DNA of 64,000 nt from Streptomyces sp. NBC_00078 (GTDB taxonomy: Bacteria > Actinomycetota > Actinomycetes > Streptomycetales > Streptomycetaceae), in the NCBI RefSeq assembly GCF_026343335.1, contig NZ_JAPELX010000001.1:124001-188000 (forward strand). Direction: 5' to 3'. The position numbers and the translations under genes are program-made. Below the pieces are notes generated by a model, which made no database searches, was not told the origin of the DNA, and saw only the letters and a list, made by a program, of their open reading frames with translations. Below, in pieces: positions 1-8,433 of this stretch; the stretch's first letter is position 1, and every line of letters starts with the position of its first letter.

Positions 1-1115
1 TGAACATCGTCAGCTACGACGGCGACGCCAACGGATCGAACTACCTCCAGACGAAGGTCCAGCTGTTCAACCGAACCGGCAAGGGCTGGCCGGACGTGGT
101 GTTCAGCTCCCAGAACAACGAGGCCTCCTGGGCGGTCGACGCGGGCTTCGCCGCTCCGCTCAACAAGGGCCTGATCCCCTCTGCGTCCCTGGGGAAGTTC
201 GCGAAGGGCGCCAACGACGTCTGCACGGTGGGCGGCACCCTCTACTGTCTGCGCAACGACCTCTCCCAGGCGGTGCTGTGGTACAACGCTCCGCTGCTGA
301 AGAAGTTCGGCTACTCGGTGCCGACGACCTGGGAGGAGTTCCAGCAGCTCGGCGAGAAGGTGGCCAAGGAGCACCCGGGCTACCTCGTGGGTGACGCCGG
401 CGACTCCTTCACGCCTGAGATCTACCTGTGGGCGAGCAAGTGCGGCGCCAACCACATCACCGGCCCGAAGGCCGTGTCGGTGAACACCTCCAGCGAGGCC
501 TGTACCAAGATGGCCAAACTCCTGGACGTGCTGATCAAGAACAAGTCCATGTCCATCAGCGGGGTCTTCAGCACGGACTTCGGCAAGAACAAGGCAGACA
601 AGGTGCTGCTCATGCCCGGCCCGGCCTGGTACGGCGGCGCGCTGTTCGAGGGCACCTTCAAGACGCCGGCCAAGCAGATAGCGGCGGCTCCCATCCCGCA
701 GTGGCAGGGAGACAACGCGCCGTCCACCGGCAACGTCGGCGGCGGCACCTGGCTGCTGTCCAAGCACTCCGAGCACGTCAAGGCCGCTACCGACTTCCTG
801 AAGTGGGTCACCACCGACAACGCCTACCAGGGCAAGAAGGCACCCGGCTTCCCGGCCTACGCGCCCGCGTCCGAGGCCTGGCTGAAGGGGCAGGCGGCTT
901 CCGGCTACTTCGCCGGCGATCTGAGCGCGCTCTCGGCCGCCGCGTCCCAGGTCTGGCCGGAGTGGGGCTCGGGCCAGTTCAGCCAGGAGGCGATCTGGGC
1001 GGCCACCGTCAAGCCGGGCATCACCCAGGGCAAGTCCATCGCCTCGATGCTGCCCGCCTGGCAGGACTCCATCGTCAAGTACGCCAAGTCCAACGGATAC
1101 AAGGTCGCGCAGTGA
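1..1115 (+). CDS. Sugar ABC transporter extracellular solute-binding protein (5' partial)
   Basis: The reading frame is open from base 3, so the N-terminus, signal peptide and lipobox lie outside the window; about 370 residues are visible. The sequence has the layout of family 1/8 solute-binding proteins: a PDVVFSSQN segment, then GGTLYCLRND, then LWYNAPLLKKFG followed by PTTWEEFQQLGEKV, the usual hinge region of carbohydrate binders. It would bind an imported mono- or oligosaccharide outside the membrane and hand it to the two permeases that follow. Its stop overlaps the GTG of the first permease (GTGA), so they are co-translated. The downstream deoxysugar catabolic genes suggest a fucose-containing ligand; that is inference from context. 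Confidence is high for the family and low for the ligand. Confidence 0.93.
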   Translation, partial: NIVSYDGDANGSNYLQTKVQLFNRTGKGWPDVVFSSQNNEASWAVDAGFAAPLNKGLIPSASLGKFAKGANDVCTVGGTLYCLRNDLSQAVLWYNAPLLKKFGYSVPTTWEEFQQLGEKVAKEHPGYLVGDAGDSFTPEIYLWASKCGANHITGPKAVSVNTSSEACTKMAKLLDVLIKNKSMSISGVFSTDFGKNKADKVLLMPGPAWYGGALFEGTFKTPAKQIAAAPIPQWQGDNAPSTGNVGGGTWLLSKHSEHVKAATDFLKWVTTDNAYQGKKAPGFPAYAPASEAWLKGQAASGYFAGDLSALSAAASQVWPEWGSGQFSQEAIWAATVKPGITQGKSIASMLPAWQDSIVKYAKSNGYKVAQ

Positions 1116-2026
1116 CCCTCAGCCCCTCTGCGGCCGGCTCTGCCCACCGGCGCCCGCGCGGCGCCGCCCGGCAGAGCCGGGCCGGCATCGCCTTCGTCGC
1201 CGCCTACGTGCTCCTGCTGATCGCGTTCGGCGTCCTTCCGACCGCCTACGCGATCTACTTCGCCTTCACCGACGCCGGGGGCACCTTCACCGGCTTCAGC
1301 AACTTCATCACCACGGCGCAGGACTTCCGGTTCATGGACGCCGTAGGCCATGTCGCGCTGTACCTCCTGTTCTGGCTGGTCTCACTCGTGGTGTTCGTGG
1401 TGGCCTTGGCGCTGCTGCTGCACCGTCTCGCCTCCGGCACCGTCAGCAAGTCCCTGCGCTTCTTCTTCTACATTCCCGGAGCCCTCGCCGGCGCCGCGAG
1501 CGTGCTGGTGTGGCTGTTCATGCTGGACCCGGCGGTGAGCCCGGTCAGTTCGCTGCTGGGTGCGCTGGGGTTCCACACCTTCGGCGAGGTGATCGCACCC
1601 GGCAACCTGCCCCTGCTGTTCACGGTCATCGCGTTCTGGACCGGTGCGGGCGGCTGGATCGTCGTCATCTACGGCGCTCTCAACAACATCCCCCAGGACG
1701 TCATGGAAGCCGCGCGCATCGATGGCGCGGGCGCCTGGCAGACCGCCTGGCACGTACAGATACCGATGCTCCGCAAGTGGATCGTGTACATGGTGATCCT
1801 GGCCTTCGCGGGCGGCGCCCAGCTCTTCGTGGAACCGCAGTTGCTGTCCCTGGCCAGCGTGGGCGTGGCCGGACGCGACTACTCGCTCAACCAGCTGACA
1901 TACGACTTCGCCTTCCAGATGAACAACATCAACGGCGCCGCCGCGGTCTCGGTGGAGCTCCTGGTCGTCAGCGTGTCGGCCGCCGCCGTCTTCGTCGCAC
2001 GGTCGGGGTTCTTCGATGCCGACTAA
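1112..2026 (+). CDS. Carbohydrate ABC transporter permease (MalF-type)
   Basis: Inner-membrane component of the importer, 304 residues. The GTG at 1112 overlaps the preceding stop and gives a normal-length protein with a short arginine-rich N-terminus before the first membrane segment (AGIAFVAAYVLLLIAFGV). About six hydrophobic segments are visible. The cytoplasmic EAA loop, which docks the ATPase, reads DVMEAARIDGAGAWQTAWH near residue 195. No ATPase gene accompanies it, as is common in Streptomyces, where one MsiK-type ATPase serves many sugar importers (family knowledge). Its 3' end overlaps the next permease by 11 bases. Confidence 0.94.
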   Translation: MTLSPSAAGSAHRRPRGAARQSRAGIAFVAAYVLLLIAFGVLPTAYAIYFAFTDAGGTFTGFSNFITTAQDFRFMDAVGHVALYLLFWLVSLVVFVVALALLLHRLASGTVSKSLRFFFYIPGALAGAASVLVWLFMLDPAVSPVSSLLGALGFHTFGEVIAPGNLPLLFTVIAFWTGAGGWIVVIYGALNNIPQDVMEAARIDGAGAWQTAWHVQIPMLRKWIVYMVILAFAGGAQLFVEPQLLSLASVGVAGRDYSLNQLTYDFAFQMNNINGAAAVSVELLVVSVSAAAVFVARSGFFDAD

Positions 2027-2993
2027 GACCCCTGCCGACCCGACCGCCGCCACACCACTCATGGAACGGGGACCAAGCGTCATGAGACGAGCGCACCACC
2101 AGGCCCCCGAGGGGCGGCGCCCACGGCCCCCGCGTCGCCTCGTGCCCCGCCTCCTGACCGGCTCCGTGCTCCTCGTCTTCCTGGTGTTCTTCGTGCTGCC
2201 GGTGCTGTGGCTCGTCCTCGCGGCGACCAAGACCGACGAGCAACTCGTCCATGGCAACCCGCTGTCCTTCGGCTCCTGGCACGCCTTCAAGGCCAACTGG
2301 GACCACCTCACCGCGTTCCAGGACGACGCCGTCCTGCAGTGGCTGGGCAACTCCACGTTGTACGCGGTGATCTCGCTGGTCATCACGCTCGCTGTCGCCA
2401 TCCCCGCGGGATACGCCCTGGCCATGACCGAGTTCCGCGGCCGGCACACCCTGCTCCTTGCGACGCTGGTCGTGATGCTCATGCCGACCGCCACACTGGT
2501 CGTGCCGCTGTTCCTGGAGATCAACGCGGTACACCTGATCGGCACGATGTGGTCGATCATCCTGCCGTACTCGTTCTACCCGTTCGGCGTGTACCTGACG
2601 TACATCTACTTCACCACCGCCGTACCGAAGGATCTGCTGGCGGCGGCCCGGATGGACGGCTGCTCGGAGTTCGGCGTGTTCCGGCACATCGCGCTGCCGT
2701 TGGCGACCCCGGTCATCGCGCTCGTGGGTTTCTTCAGCTTCGTCGCCAACTGGACCAACTACTTCCTGCCGTACGTGATGCTCCCCGAGAGCAGCCAGAT
2801 GCCCATCCAGGTGGGCGTCGGAAGCCTGCTCAGCAACGTGCCGTCCTTCAACCCGGCCGTCGGCAACCTCGCGATCGAGCGTCCCCAGCTGGCACTGGCG
2901 ACGCTGCTGGCCATCACACCGGTGCTGGTCGTCTTCCTGTTCGCCCAGCGCTTCCTGGTCAGCGGCATGCTCGCCGGCGCCACCAAGGAGTAG
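2016..2993 (+). CDS. Carbohydrate ABC transporter permease (MalG-type)
   Basis: Second membrane subunit, 325 residues from ATG 2016; in-frame ATGs at 2061 and 2082 are alternative starts, and the last has a purine-rich GGAACGGGG stretch upstream, so the first 22 residues may not be translated. The EAA loop reads DLLAAARMDGCSEFGVFRH near residue 208. Six membrane segments fit the MalG/AraQ topology. It completes the import channel with the upstream permease, and the tight overlap indicates one transcript. The protein ends in GMLAGATKE, a typical C-terminus for this family. Confidence 0.93.
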   Translation: MPTKTPADPTAATPLMERGPSVMRRAHHQAPEGRRPRPPRRLVPRLLTGSVLLVFLVFFVLPVLWLVLAATKTDEQLVHGNPLSFGSWHAFKANWDHLTAFQDDAVLQWLGNSTLYAVISLVITLAVAIPAGYALAMTEFRGRHTLLLATLVVMLMPTATLVVPLFLEINAVHLIGTMWSIILPYSFYPFGVYLTYIYFTTAVPKDLLAAARMDGCSEFGVFRHIALPLATPVIALVGFFSFVANWTNYFLPYVMLPESSQMPIQVGVGSLLSNVPSFNPAVGNLAIERPQLALATLLAITPVLVVFLFAQRFLVSGMLAGATKE

Positions 2994-3078
2994 GACCCGA
3001 CCAGCGGTGCCACTCATGACGTCCGAGCCGGCGTCGTCCCCGGCGCGTACCCCGCCATTCCGAACGGAGATCCATCCC

Positions 3079-5115
3079 ATGCCCTTCAGCTCTGCCGGCC
3101 CCACGTCGGGTGAGAACGCGCCGGCCTCCGGGCAGCCGGTCCCGCCGCCCGAGGTCGAGGCGCGGGTGCCGCTGCTCGAACCACCGGGCTGGGCCGTGGC
3201 CCAGCGGGCCCTGTTCGACCTCCTCGACCACGCCTGGCGGCGTTTCGCCCGCGACTTCACCGGCCCCGACGGACGACTGAACTACACCGGCCCGCTCACC
3301 ACCCGCGACGGCGCGGACGACTTCTACGAGGTGTTCTTCAACTGGCCCCAGCTCTACCTCCTCGGCGGCGCCGACGACCTGCTGCCCGCCAGTGAGAAGC
3401 ACTGGGAGGGCGTGACCCGGCAGCTCACCGAACTGGACATGCTGCACGACGAGTTCGAGCGCGGATACGACTGGTTCCACCAGGGCGAAAGCCTGCTCCT
3501 GCTCTACTTCCTCAGCATGGCCGCCCCCGACCGCTGGCGTGAGCGCGCCCTGCGCTTCGCCGAACTGTACGTCGACCCCGCCAAGGGCAACTACGACCCC
3601 GAACACCGCATCATCACCCGCCCGCACAACGGCAGCGACCCCGACCGCACGGGCCTGTTCGACGGCGACGTCTACCCCTGGCTGCTCAAGGAAGCAGAAA
3701 CCTACGGCTTCCCCCTCGACTGGATACCCGAGGCCGACGGCGGCCCCTACCCCCTGTCGGCGGACCCGCGCCTGGGCGCGCAGATGCGCGACCGGATGGG
3801 CGTCGGTGACACCGCGGTCAGCCTCGCCGCGGCCGGCCTGGTCCTCAACGCCTGGATCCTGTCCGGCGAGGAGCGCTACCGCGACTGGATCATCGAGTAC
3901 GTCGGCGCGTGGCGGGAGCGCACCGAGGCGAACGGCGGTCTCCTCCCCGACAACGCCGGCCCCGACGGCGTCGTCGGCAGCCTGCTGGAGGGCCGCTGGT
4001 ACGGCGGCCACTACGGCTGGTCCTGGCCGCACGGCTGGCACAGCGTGGGCCACGCGGCCTGCGTGGCGGCGCTCGCGGCCGCCACGGTCACCGGCGACGA
4101 CGACTACCTCTCCATGGTCGCGACCTCCCTCGACACCCTCATCGGCCACGCCAAGGTCATGCCCCACACCGAAGCGGACTCCAGCCTCCCCTCCAAGTGG
4201 GCGGCCGAACTCGGCCCCGATGACGTCCACACACCCACTCCGCACCTTCCCTTCCGCCACAACGACTCGGGCTGGTTCGACTACAACCCGGCCACCCCGC
4301 CCGTCCCGGTGGCCCTGTGGCACCACACCGCCTCCGACGCCGACCGCGCCCGGCTCGAGCGGCTGCGCGAAGCCGACGGCATCGACTGGCGCACCGTCCG
4401 GCCGTTCAGGGCCAAGGAAGAGTCCGGACACGAGAAGGCGTGGTTCGCCTTCCTCGCCGGCGACGACCCCGGCTATCCGGAGCGGATCCTCGCGACCGCC
4501 CAGGCCCAGGTCCGCCACCGGCTGCGGCGCATCGACCGCTACCGCGACCTGGACGTGCCCGAGGCCGACATCCATGTGTGGCAGCTGTGCAACCCGGTGG
4601 TCACCGAGGCCCTGGTGCAGCTGACATGGGGCGGCCCGCAGGTGCTGTATCAGGGTGGTCTGCAGCAGGCGAGGCTGCGCTACCACGACGCCGAGGCCCG
4701 CCGCGCCGGCCTGCCCCCGGACGTCGCCGCACTGGTCACCTCCATCGACCCCGAAGCGACCACCGTCGAACTCGTCAACCTCTCCCCCGGCACCGACCGC
4801 ACGGTGATCGTGCAGGCGGGCGCCTTCGCCGAGCACACCATCACCGCCGTCCGGCACACCACCTGCCAGGACGACACCTGGATCGGTGACATGTACGACT
4901 ACGGCCACACCGAGCCCGTCGTCACGGAGTCGGAGCGGGTCTGCGACAGTGCCTTCCTGACGGTCCGGCTACCCGCGTCCACCCGCATCCAGCTCGTCCT
5001 GCGCCTCCAACTGCGCGCCAACACGCCCAGCTACCGCACACCATTCGACCCAGCAGCCAACCCGCCCTCCCCGGCTGAGCCGGGCACACAGGCAACGCAG
5101 GGAGAAACCGCATGA
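3079..5115 (+). CDS. Unrecognised cytoplasmic protein, possible (alpha/alpha)6-barrel glycosidase
   Basis: 678 residues from ATG 3079, which has GGAG upstream; the frame is open to ATG 3007, but that start lacks a ribosome-binding site. No signal peptide or membrane segment is visible, so it is cytoplasmic. The first two thirds are rich in helices with conserved-looking aromatic/acidic patches (FYEVFFNWPQLYLLGG, GYDWFHQGESLLLLYF, GHYGWSWPHGWHSVGHA), as in (alpha/alpha)6-barrel glycosidases and epimerases. The last ~120 residues look like a beta-sandwich (TTVELVNLSPGTDRTV). I cannot name the family. It sits between the importer and a mutarotase and overlaps the latter by ATGA, so a role in processing the imported sugar is the best inference. 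Confidence 0.8.
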   Translation: MPFSSAGPTSGENAPASGQPVPPPEVEARVPLLEPPGWAVAQRALFDLLDHAWRRFARDFTGPDGRLNYTGPLTTRDGADDFYEVFFNWPQLYLLGGADDLLPASEKHWEGVTRQLTELDMLHDEFERGYDWFHQGESLLLLYFLSMAAPDRWRERALRFAELYVDPAKGNYDPEHRIITRPHNGSDPDRTGLFDGDVYPWLLKEAETYGFPLDWIPEADGGPYPLSADPRLGAQMRDRMGVGDTAVSLAAAGLVLNAWILSGEERYRDWIIEYVGAWRERTEANGGLLPDNAGPDGVVGSLLEGRWYGGHYGWSWPHGWHSVGHAACVAALAAATVTGDDDYLSMVATSLDTLIGHAKVMPHTEADSSLPSKWAAELGPDDVHTPTPHLPFRHNDSGWFDYNPATPPVPVALWHHTASDADRARLERLREADGIDWRTVRPFRAKEESGHEKAWFAFLAGDDPGYPERILATAQAQVRHRLRRIDRYRDLDVPEADIHVWQLCNPVVTEALVQLTWGGPQVLYQGGLQQARLRYHDAEARRAGLPPDVAALVTSIDPEATTVELVNLSPGTDRTVIVQAGAFAEHTITAVRHTTCQDDTWIGDMYDYGHTEPVVTESERVCDSAFLTVRLPASTRIQLVLRLQLRANTPSYRTPFDPAANPPSPAEPGTQATQGETA

Positions 5116-5459
5116 AGCGCGTCGCCCAGACCATCAGGCTCCGCCCCGAGCACCGCGAGGAGTACCTCAGGCTCCACTCGGCCGTCTGGCCCGGCGTCGA
5201 AGCCGCCCTGCACCGGGCGAACATCCGCAACTACAGCATCTTCCTCCAAGGCGATGCACTGTTCGCCTACTTCGAATACCACGGCGACGACTTCGACACC
5301 GATATGGCCGTTCTCGAAGCCGACCCCGAAACCCAGCAATGGTGGAAACTCACCGACCCCTGCCAGGAACCCTGGCCCGACCGGGGCGACTCCCGCCAAT
5401 GGTCGGAACTCACCGAGATCTGGCACCTGAATCCGCCAGGTGACACCGCCGGCGCCTGA
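5112..5459 (+). CDS. L-rhamnose/L-fucose mutarotase (DUF718 / RhaM family)
   Basis: 115 residues, the usual size of the family. Family hallmarks are visible: LRPEHREEYLRLHSAVWPGV, the IRNYSIFL strand, LFAYFEYHGDDFDTDMA, and QQWWKLTDPCQEPW near the C-terminus. These enzymes interconvert the alpha and beta anomers of 6-deoxysugars in the cytoplasm. The type occurs both in rhamnose operons and, as the so-called type 2 fucose mutarotase, in oxidative fucose operons; the neighbouring lactonase and AKR favour fucose here. The start overlaps the preceding stop (ATGA). Confidence 0.93.
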   Translation: MKRVAQTIRLRPEHREEYLRLHSAVWPGVEAALHRANIRNYSIFLQGDALFAYFEYHGDDFDTDMAVLEADPETQQWWKLTDPCQEPWPDRGDSRQWSELTEIWHLNPPGDTAGA

Positions 5460-5521
5460 CACACCTCGTCCCAGACTCACGTGGCCCCGCCCGACGTGGA
5501 CCGACCCGACTTGGACCACCA

Positions 5522-6403
5522 GTGACCCCCACCACCGCCCCACTCATCGACGCCCACCACCACCTGTGGGACCTCCACCAGCGTCCGCAGCCCTGGCTCG
5601 ACGACCCCGACCTGACATCGATCAACCGCACCTTCACCCTCGCCGACCTGCGCACCACCGCCACCCAGCCCATCGGAGGCCGCCGTCTGCACAGCACGGT
5701 GGCCGTCCAGTGCATGCCGGACGTGCCCGAGACGCAGGACCTGCTCGCCCTCGCGGAGCGGGAGCCGCTGATCGGAGCCGTGGTCGGGTGGGCAGACCTG
5801 ACGTCTCCGGCGATCGGTGAGGTGCTGGACCGACTGCTCGCCGGGCCGGGAGGTACCTACCTGCGGTCCCTGCGTCATCTCGTCCAGGGCGAGACGGACC
5901 CGAACTGGCTGCAACGCCCCGATGTCGAACGCGGGTTGGCGGTAACCGGGGACCGCGGGCTCTCCTACGACGTACTGGTCCGCAGCCACCAGCTCGACCA
6001 GGCGATCCGGCTGGCCGAACGCTTCCCCGACCTGCCCCAGGTACTCAACCACGCCGGCAAGCCGTCGATCGCCTCCGGTGAACTGGCCGAATGGGAACGC
6101 CAGTTGCGCCGGCTGGCCACACACCAGCAGGTGGTCTGCAAGGTCTCGGGGCTGATCACCGAGGCTGACCACGGCAAGTGGACCGTCGACGACATCCGCC
6201 CAGTGTGGGACGTCCTGTTCTCCGCCTTCGGCCCCGACCGCCTGATGTTCGGCTCCGACTGGCCGGTGGCGAACCTCGCGGGCGGCTGGAACCGCTGGGC
6301 CGCCACGGTGGACGAACTGCTCGACGGATCTTCCGACACCGAGACCTCGGCGATCCTCGCGGGCACCGCAACCGCCTTCTACCGTCTTCCCGCCTGCGGC
6401 TGA
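5522..6403 (+). CDS. Amidohydrolase-2 family sugar lactonase (L-fuconolactonase-like)
   Basis: 293 residues from GTG 5522. The metal-binding amidohydrolase fold is shown by DAHHHLWDL at residues 10-18, HAGKPSIASGE in the middle, KVSGLITEAD, and MFGSDWPVANLAGG near residue 240. This subgroup (COG3618) includes L-fuconolactone, L-rhamnono-lactone and galactono-lactone hydrolases, which open the lactone made by the sugar dehydrogenase. It lies 62 bases after the mutarotase and 38 bases before the zinc dehydrogenase, consistent with one operon. The exact lactone is inferred from context only. Confidence 0.9.
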   Translation: MTPTTAPLIDAHHHLWDLHQRPQPWLDDPDLTSINRTFTLADLRTTATQPIGGRRLHSTVAVQCMPDVPETQDLLALAEREPLIGAVVGWADLTSPAIGEVLDRLLAGPGGTYLRSLRHLVQGETDPNWLQRPDVERGLAVTGDRGLSYDVLVRSHQLDQAIRLAERFPDLPQVLNHAGKPSIASGELAEWERQLRRLATHQQVVCKVSGLITEADHGKWTVDDIRPVWDVLFSAFGPDRLMFGSDWPVANLAGGWNRWAATVDELLDGSSDTETSAILAGTATAFYRLPACG

Positions 6404-6441
6404 CAGTCGGCGCTTGTGCTGAAGAAACTCTGGAGAACACG

Positions 6442-7485
6442 ATGACACTCGCAGTCCGCTACCTCTCCGCCCGCACCCTGGACACCGCGCCCGCCGAGAA
6501 CCCGTCCCCCGGCCCCGGCGAGGTGGAGATCGCCCCCGCCTACGTCGGTATCTGCGGCACCGATCTGCACATCTTCCACGGCGACATGGATGCCCGGGTT
6601 GCCGCGCCCGCGGTCCTCGGGCACGAGATGTCCGGCCGGATCGTGCGGGTGGGGGCGGGAGTAGAAGAGTGGTCGCCCGGGGACGCGGTCACGGTGATGC
6701 CGCTGCGCTGGGACGACTCCTGCCCGGCCTGCCGGGCCGGCCACCAGCACATCTGCCAGCACCTGGACTTCATCGGCATCGACTCCCCCGGCGCGATGCA
6801 GCAGCGCTGGACCGTACCCGCCGCCACCCTGATCCGGCTGCCGGAGTCGCTTGCCCTGGACCGGGCCGCGCTCGTCGAGCCGACCGCGGTTGCCGTGCAC
6901 GATGTGGGCCGGGCCCAGGTCACCGAGGGCGAGAAGGCCGTCGTCGTCGGCGGCGGCCCCGTCGGCATCCTCATCTCCCTGGTCGCCCGGGCCGCCGGGG
7001 CCGACGTCCGGGTGGTCGAGCTGAGCCCTCACCGGCGGCGGCTGGCCGAGGAGCTGGGACTGACGGCATGGGATCCGGCCCACGCGGATGTGCCGGCGCT
7101 GGTCGGTGAGTGGACCTCCGGTGCGGGCGCGGACGTCGCCTTCGAGGTCTCCGGCGCGCAAGGCGGCGTGGACACGGCCGTGGACGTCCTCGGCGTGCGC
7201 GGCCGGCTGTGCCTGGTCGCCATCCACGCCCGCCCCCGCGAGGTGAACCTGCACCGCTTCTTCTGGCGTGAACTCACCCTGGTGGGTGCCCGGTTGTACG
7301 ACCGCTCCGACTTCGAGCACGCGGTGACCCTGGTCGCCGACGGCATCATCCCGGCCCAGCGGCTGATCAGCAAGGTCGTACCGCTCACCCAGGCACCCGC
7401 CGCGTTCGAGGCCCTGGAAGGCGGCGGCGACGTAATGAAGATCCTCGTGGACTGCACCGACGACAGCCAAGGAGCCGCCCAGTGA
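6442..7485 (+). CDS. Zinc-dependent medium-chain alcohol dehydrogenase
   Basis: 347 residues from ATG 6442, preceded by a GGAG-type ribosome-binding site. The catalytic zinc motif is CGTDLHIFHG followed by GHEMSGRIVRVG; the structural zinc-type region reads CPACRAGHQHIC with one cysteine fewer than the classical four. The Rossmann motif is VVGGGPVGILISLVAR. It resembles threonine/sorbitol dehydrogenases and should oxidise a sugar or sugar-acid hydroxyl with NAD(P). In this operon it may serve an alternative sugar-dehydrogenase or keto-deoxy-acid step. It overlaps the SDR gene by GTGA. Confidence 0.92.
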   Translation: MTLAVRYLSARTLDTAPAENPSPGPGEVEIAPAYVGICGTDLHIFHGDMDARVAAPAVLGHEMSGRIVRVGAGVEEWSPGDAVTVMPLRWDDSCPACRAGHQHICQHLDFIGIDSPGAMQQRWTVPAATLIRLPESLALDRAALVEPTAVAVHDVGRAQVTEGEKAVVVGGGPVGILISLVARAAGADVRVVELSPHRRRLAEELGLTAWDPAHADVPALVGEWTSGAGADVAFEVSGAQGGVDTAVDVLGVRGRLCLVAIHARPREVNLHRFFWRELTLVGARLYDRSDFEHAVTLVADGIIPAQRLISKVVPLTQAPAAFEALEGGGDVMKILVDCTDDSQGAAQ

Positions 7486-8243
7486 ACGCCTTCGACCTCA
7501 CCGGCAAACTCGCCGTCGTCACCGGCGCCCGGCGCGGCATCGGCCGCGCCATGGCCCGCGCCCTGGCCGCAGCCGGCGCGGACATCATCGGCGTCAGCGC
7601 CCAGCTGGAGGAGTCCGGCAGCGACGTGGAAAAGGACATCCTCGCCACGGGACGTTCCTTCGAAGCCATCCGCACCGACTTCGCCGACCCCGAAGCCGTT
7701 CACGCTCTCGGCGCGAACCTCGCCCGGCGAAACCGCCCCGTGGACATCCTGGTCAACAACGCAGGCACCATCCGCCGCGCCCCGGCCACCCAACACACCG
7801 ACGCCGACTGGGACCTGGTACTCCAGGTCAACCTCAGCGCCCAGTTCACGCTCACCCGGGCGGTCGGCGCAGCGATGGTGACCCGCGGCCACGGGAAGAT
7901 CATCTTCACCGCATCGCTGCTCAGCCTCCAGGGCGGCGTCACCGTCCCCGGCTACACCGCCGCGAAACACGGCATCGCCGGACTCACCAAAGCCCTGGCC
8001 AACGAATGGGCCCCACACGGCGTCAACGTCAACGCCATCGCCCCCGGCTACATCGCCACCGACAACACCCAAGCCCTCCAGGACGACCCCGCGCGCAGCA
8101 AGGCCATCCTCGACCGGATCCCCGCCGGACGATGGGGCACCGCGGACGACCTCGCCGGCGCCACCGTATTCCTCGCCTCGGACGCCGCCACCTACCTCCA
8201 CGGCGTAACCCTGCCCGTCGACGGCGGCTGGCTCGGCCGATGA
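7482..8243 (+). CDS. Short-chain dehydrogenase (2-keto-3-deoxy-L-fuconate dehydrogenase-like)
   Basis: 253 residues with the complete SDR signature: TGARRGIGRAMA at the nucleotide site, NNAG near residue 91, a serine in the FTASLLS segment, YTAAKHG with the catalytic Tyr and Lys, and a PGYIATD turn. The C-terminal VDGGWLGR is typical of the KduD/gluconate 5-dehydrogenase subgroup. Known members oxidise 2-keto-3-deoxy sugar acids, including keto-deoxy-fuconate. The GTG start overlaps the stop of the zinc dehydrogenase, so the two are translationally coupled. Family assignment is secure; the substrate is inferred. Confidence 0.93.
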   Translation: MNAFDLTGKLAVVTGARRGIGRAMARALAAAGADIIGVSAQLEESGSDVEKDILATGRSFEAIRTDFADPEAVHALGANLARRNRPVDILVNNAGTIRRAPATQHTDADWDLVLQVNLSAQFTLTRAVGAAMVTRGHGKIIFTASLLSLQGGVTVPGYTAAKHGIAGLTKALANEWAPHGVNVNAIAPGYIATDNTQALQDDPARSKAILDRIPAGRWGTADDLAGATVFLASDAATYLHGVTLPVDGGWLGR

Positions 8244-8433
8244 CCGACAACGACCTGGCCACCGTACTGACCGGCACCCACCTCATGCCGGTGCGTTCAC
8301 CATGACCACCCCCGGCGATGTCTCCATGGCCACGCTCACCGAGGTCGAGGCACTCATAGCGGGCGGATCACCTCACGTCAGACGCTGAGCGGCGCCCCGG
8401 ACCGGCGTCCCACCCGTATCCCAGGAGCACGTC
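8244..8433 (+). other. Intergenic stretch with two mini reading frames, possible gene remnant
   Basis: Two short frames lie head to tail, ATG 8240 to 8305 and ATG 8302 to 8388 (21 and 28 codons). The first overlaps the SDR stop by ATGA in the manner of a co-translated operon gene, and both read like ordinary coding sequence that ends early. This could be the collapsed start of a lost operon member, for example a missing fuconate-pathway enzyme, but neither fragment is long enough to identify. Confidence 0.35.

Noticed and set aside
428..1111. Long upstream extension of the first permease frame to base 428
   Set aside because: The arginine-rich translation overlaps the binding-protein gene in another frame; the GTG at 1112 with GTGA coupling gives the family length.
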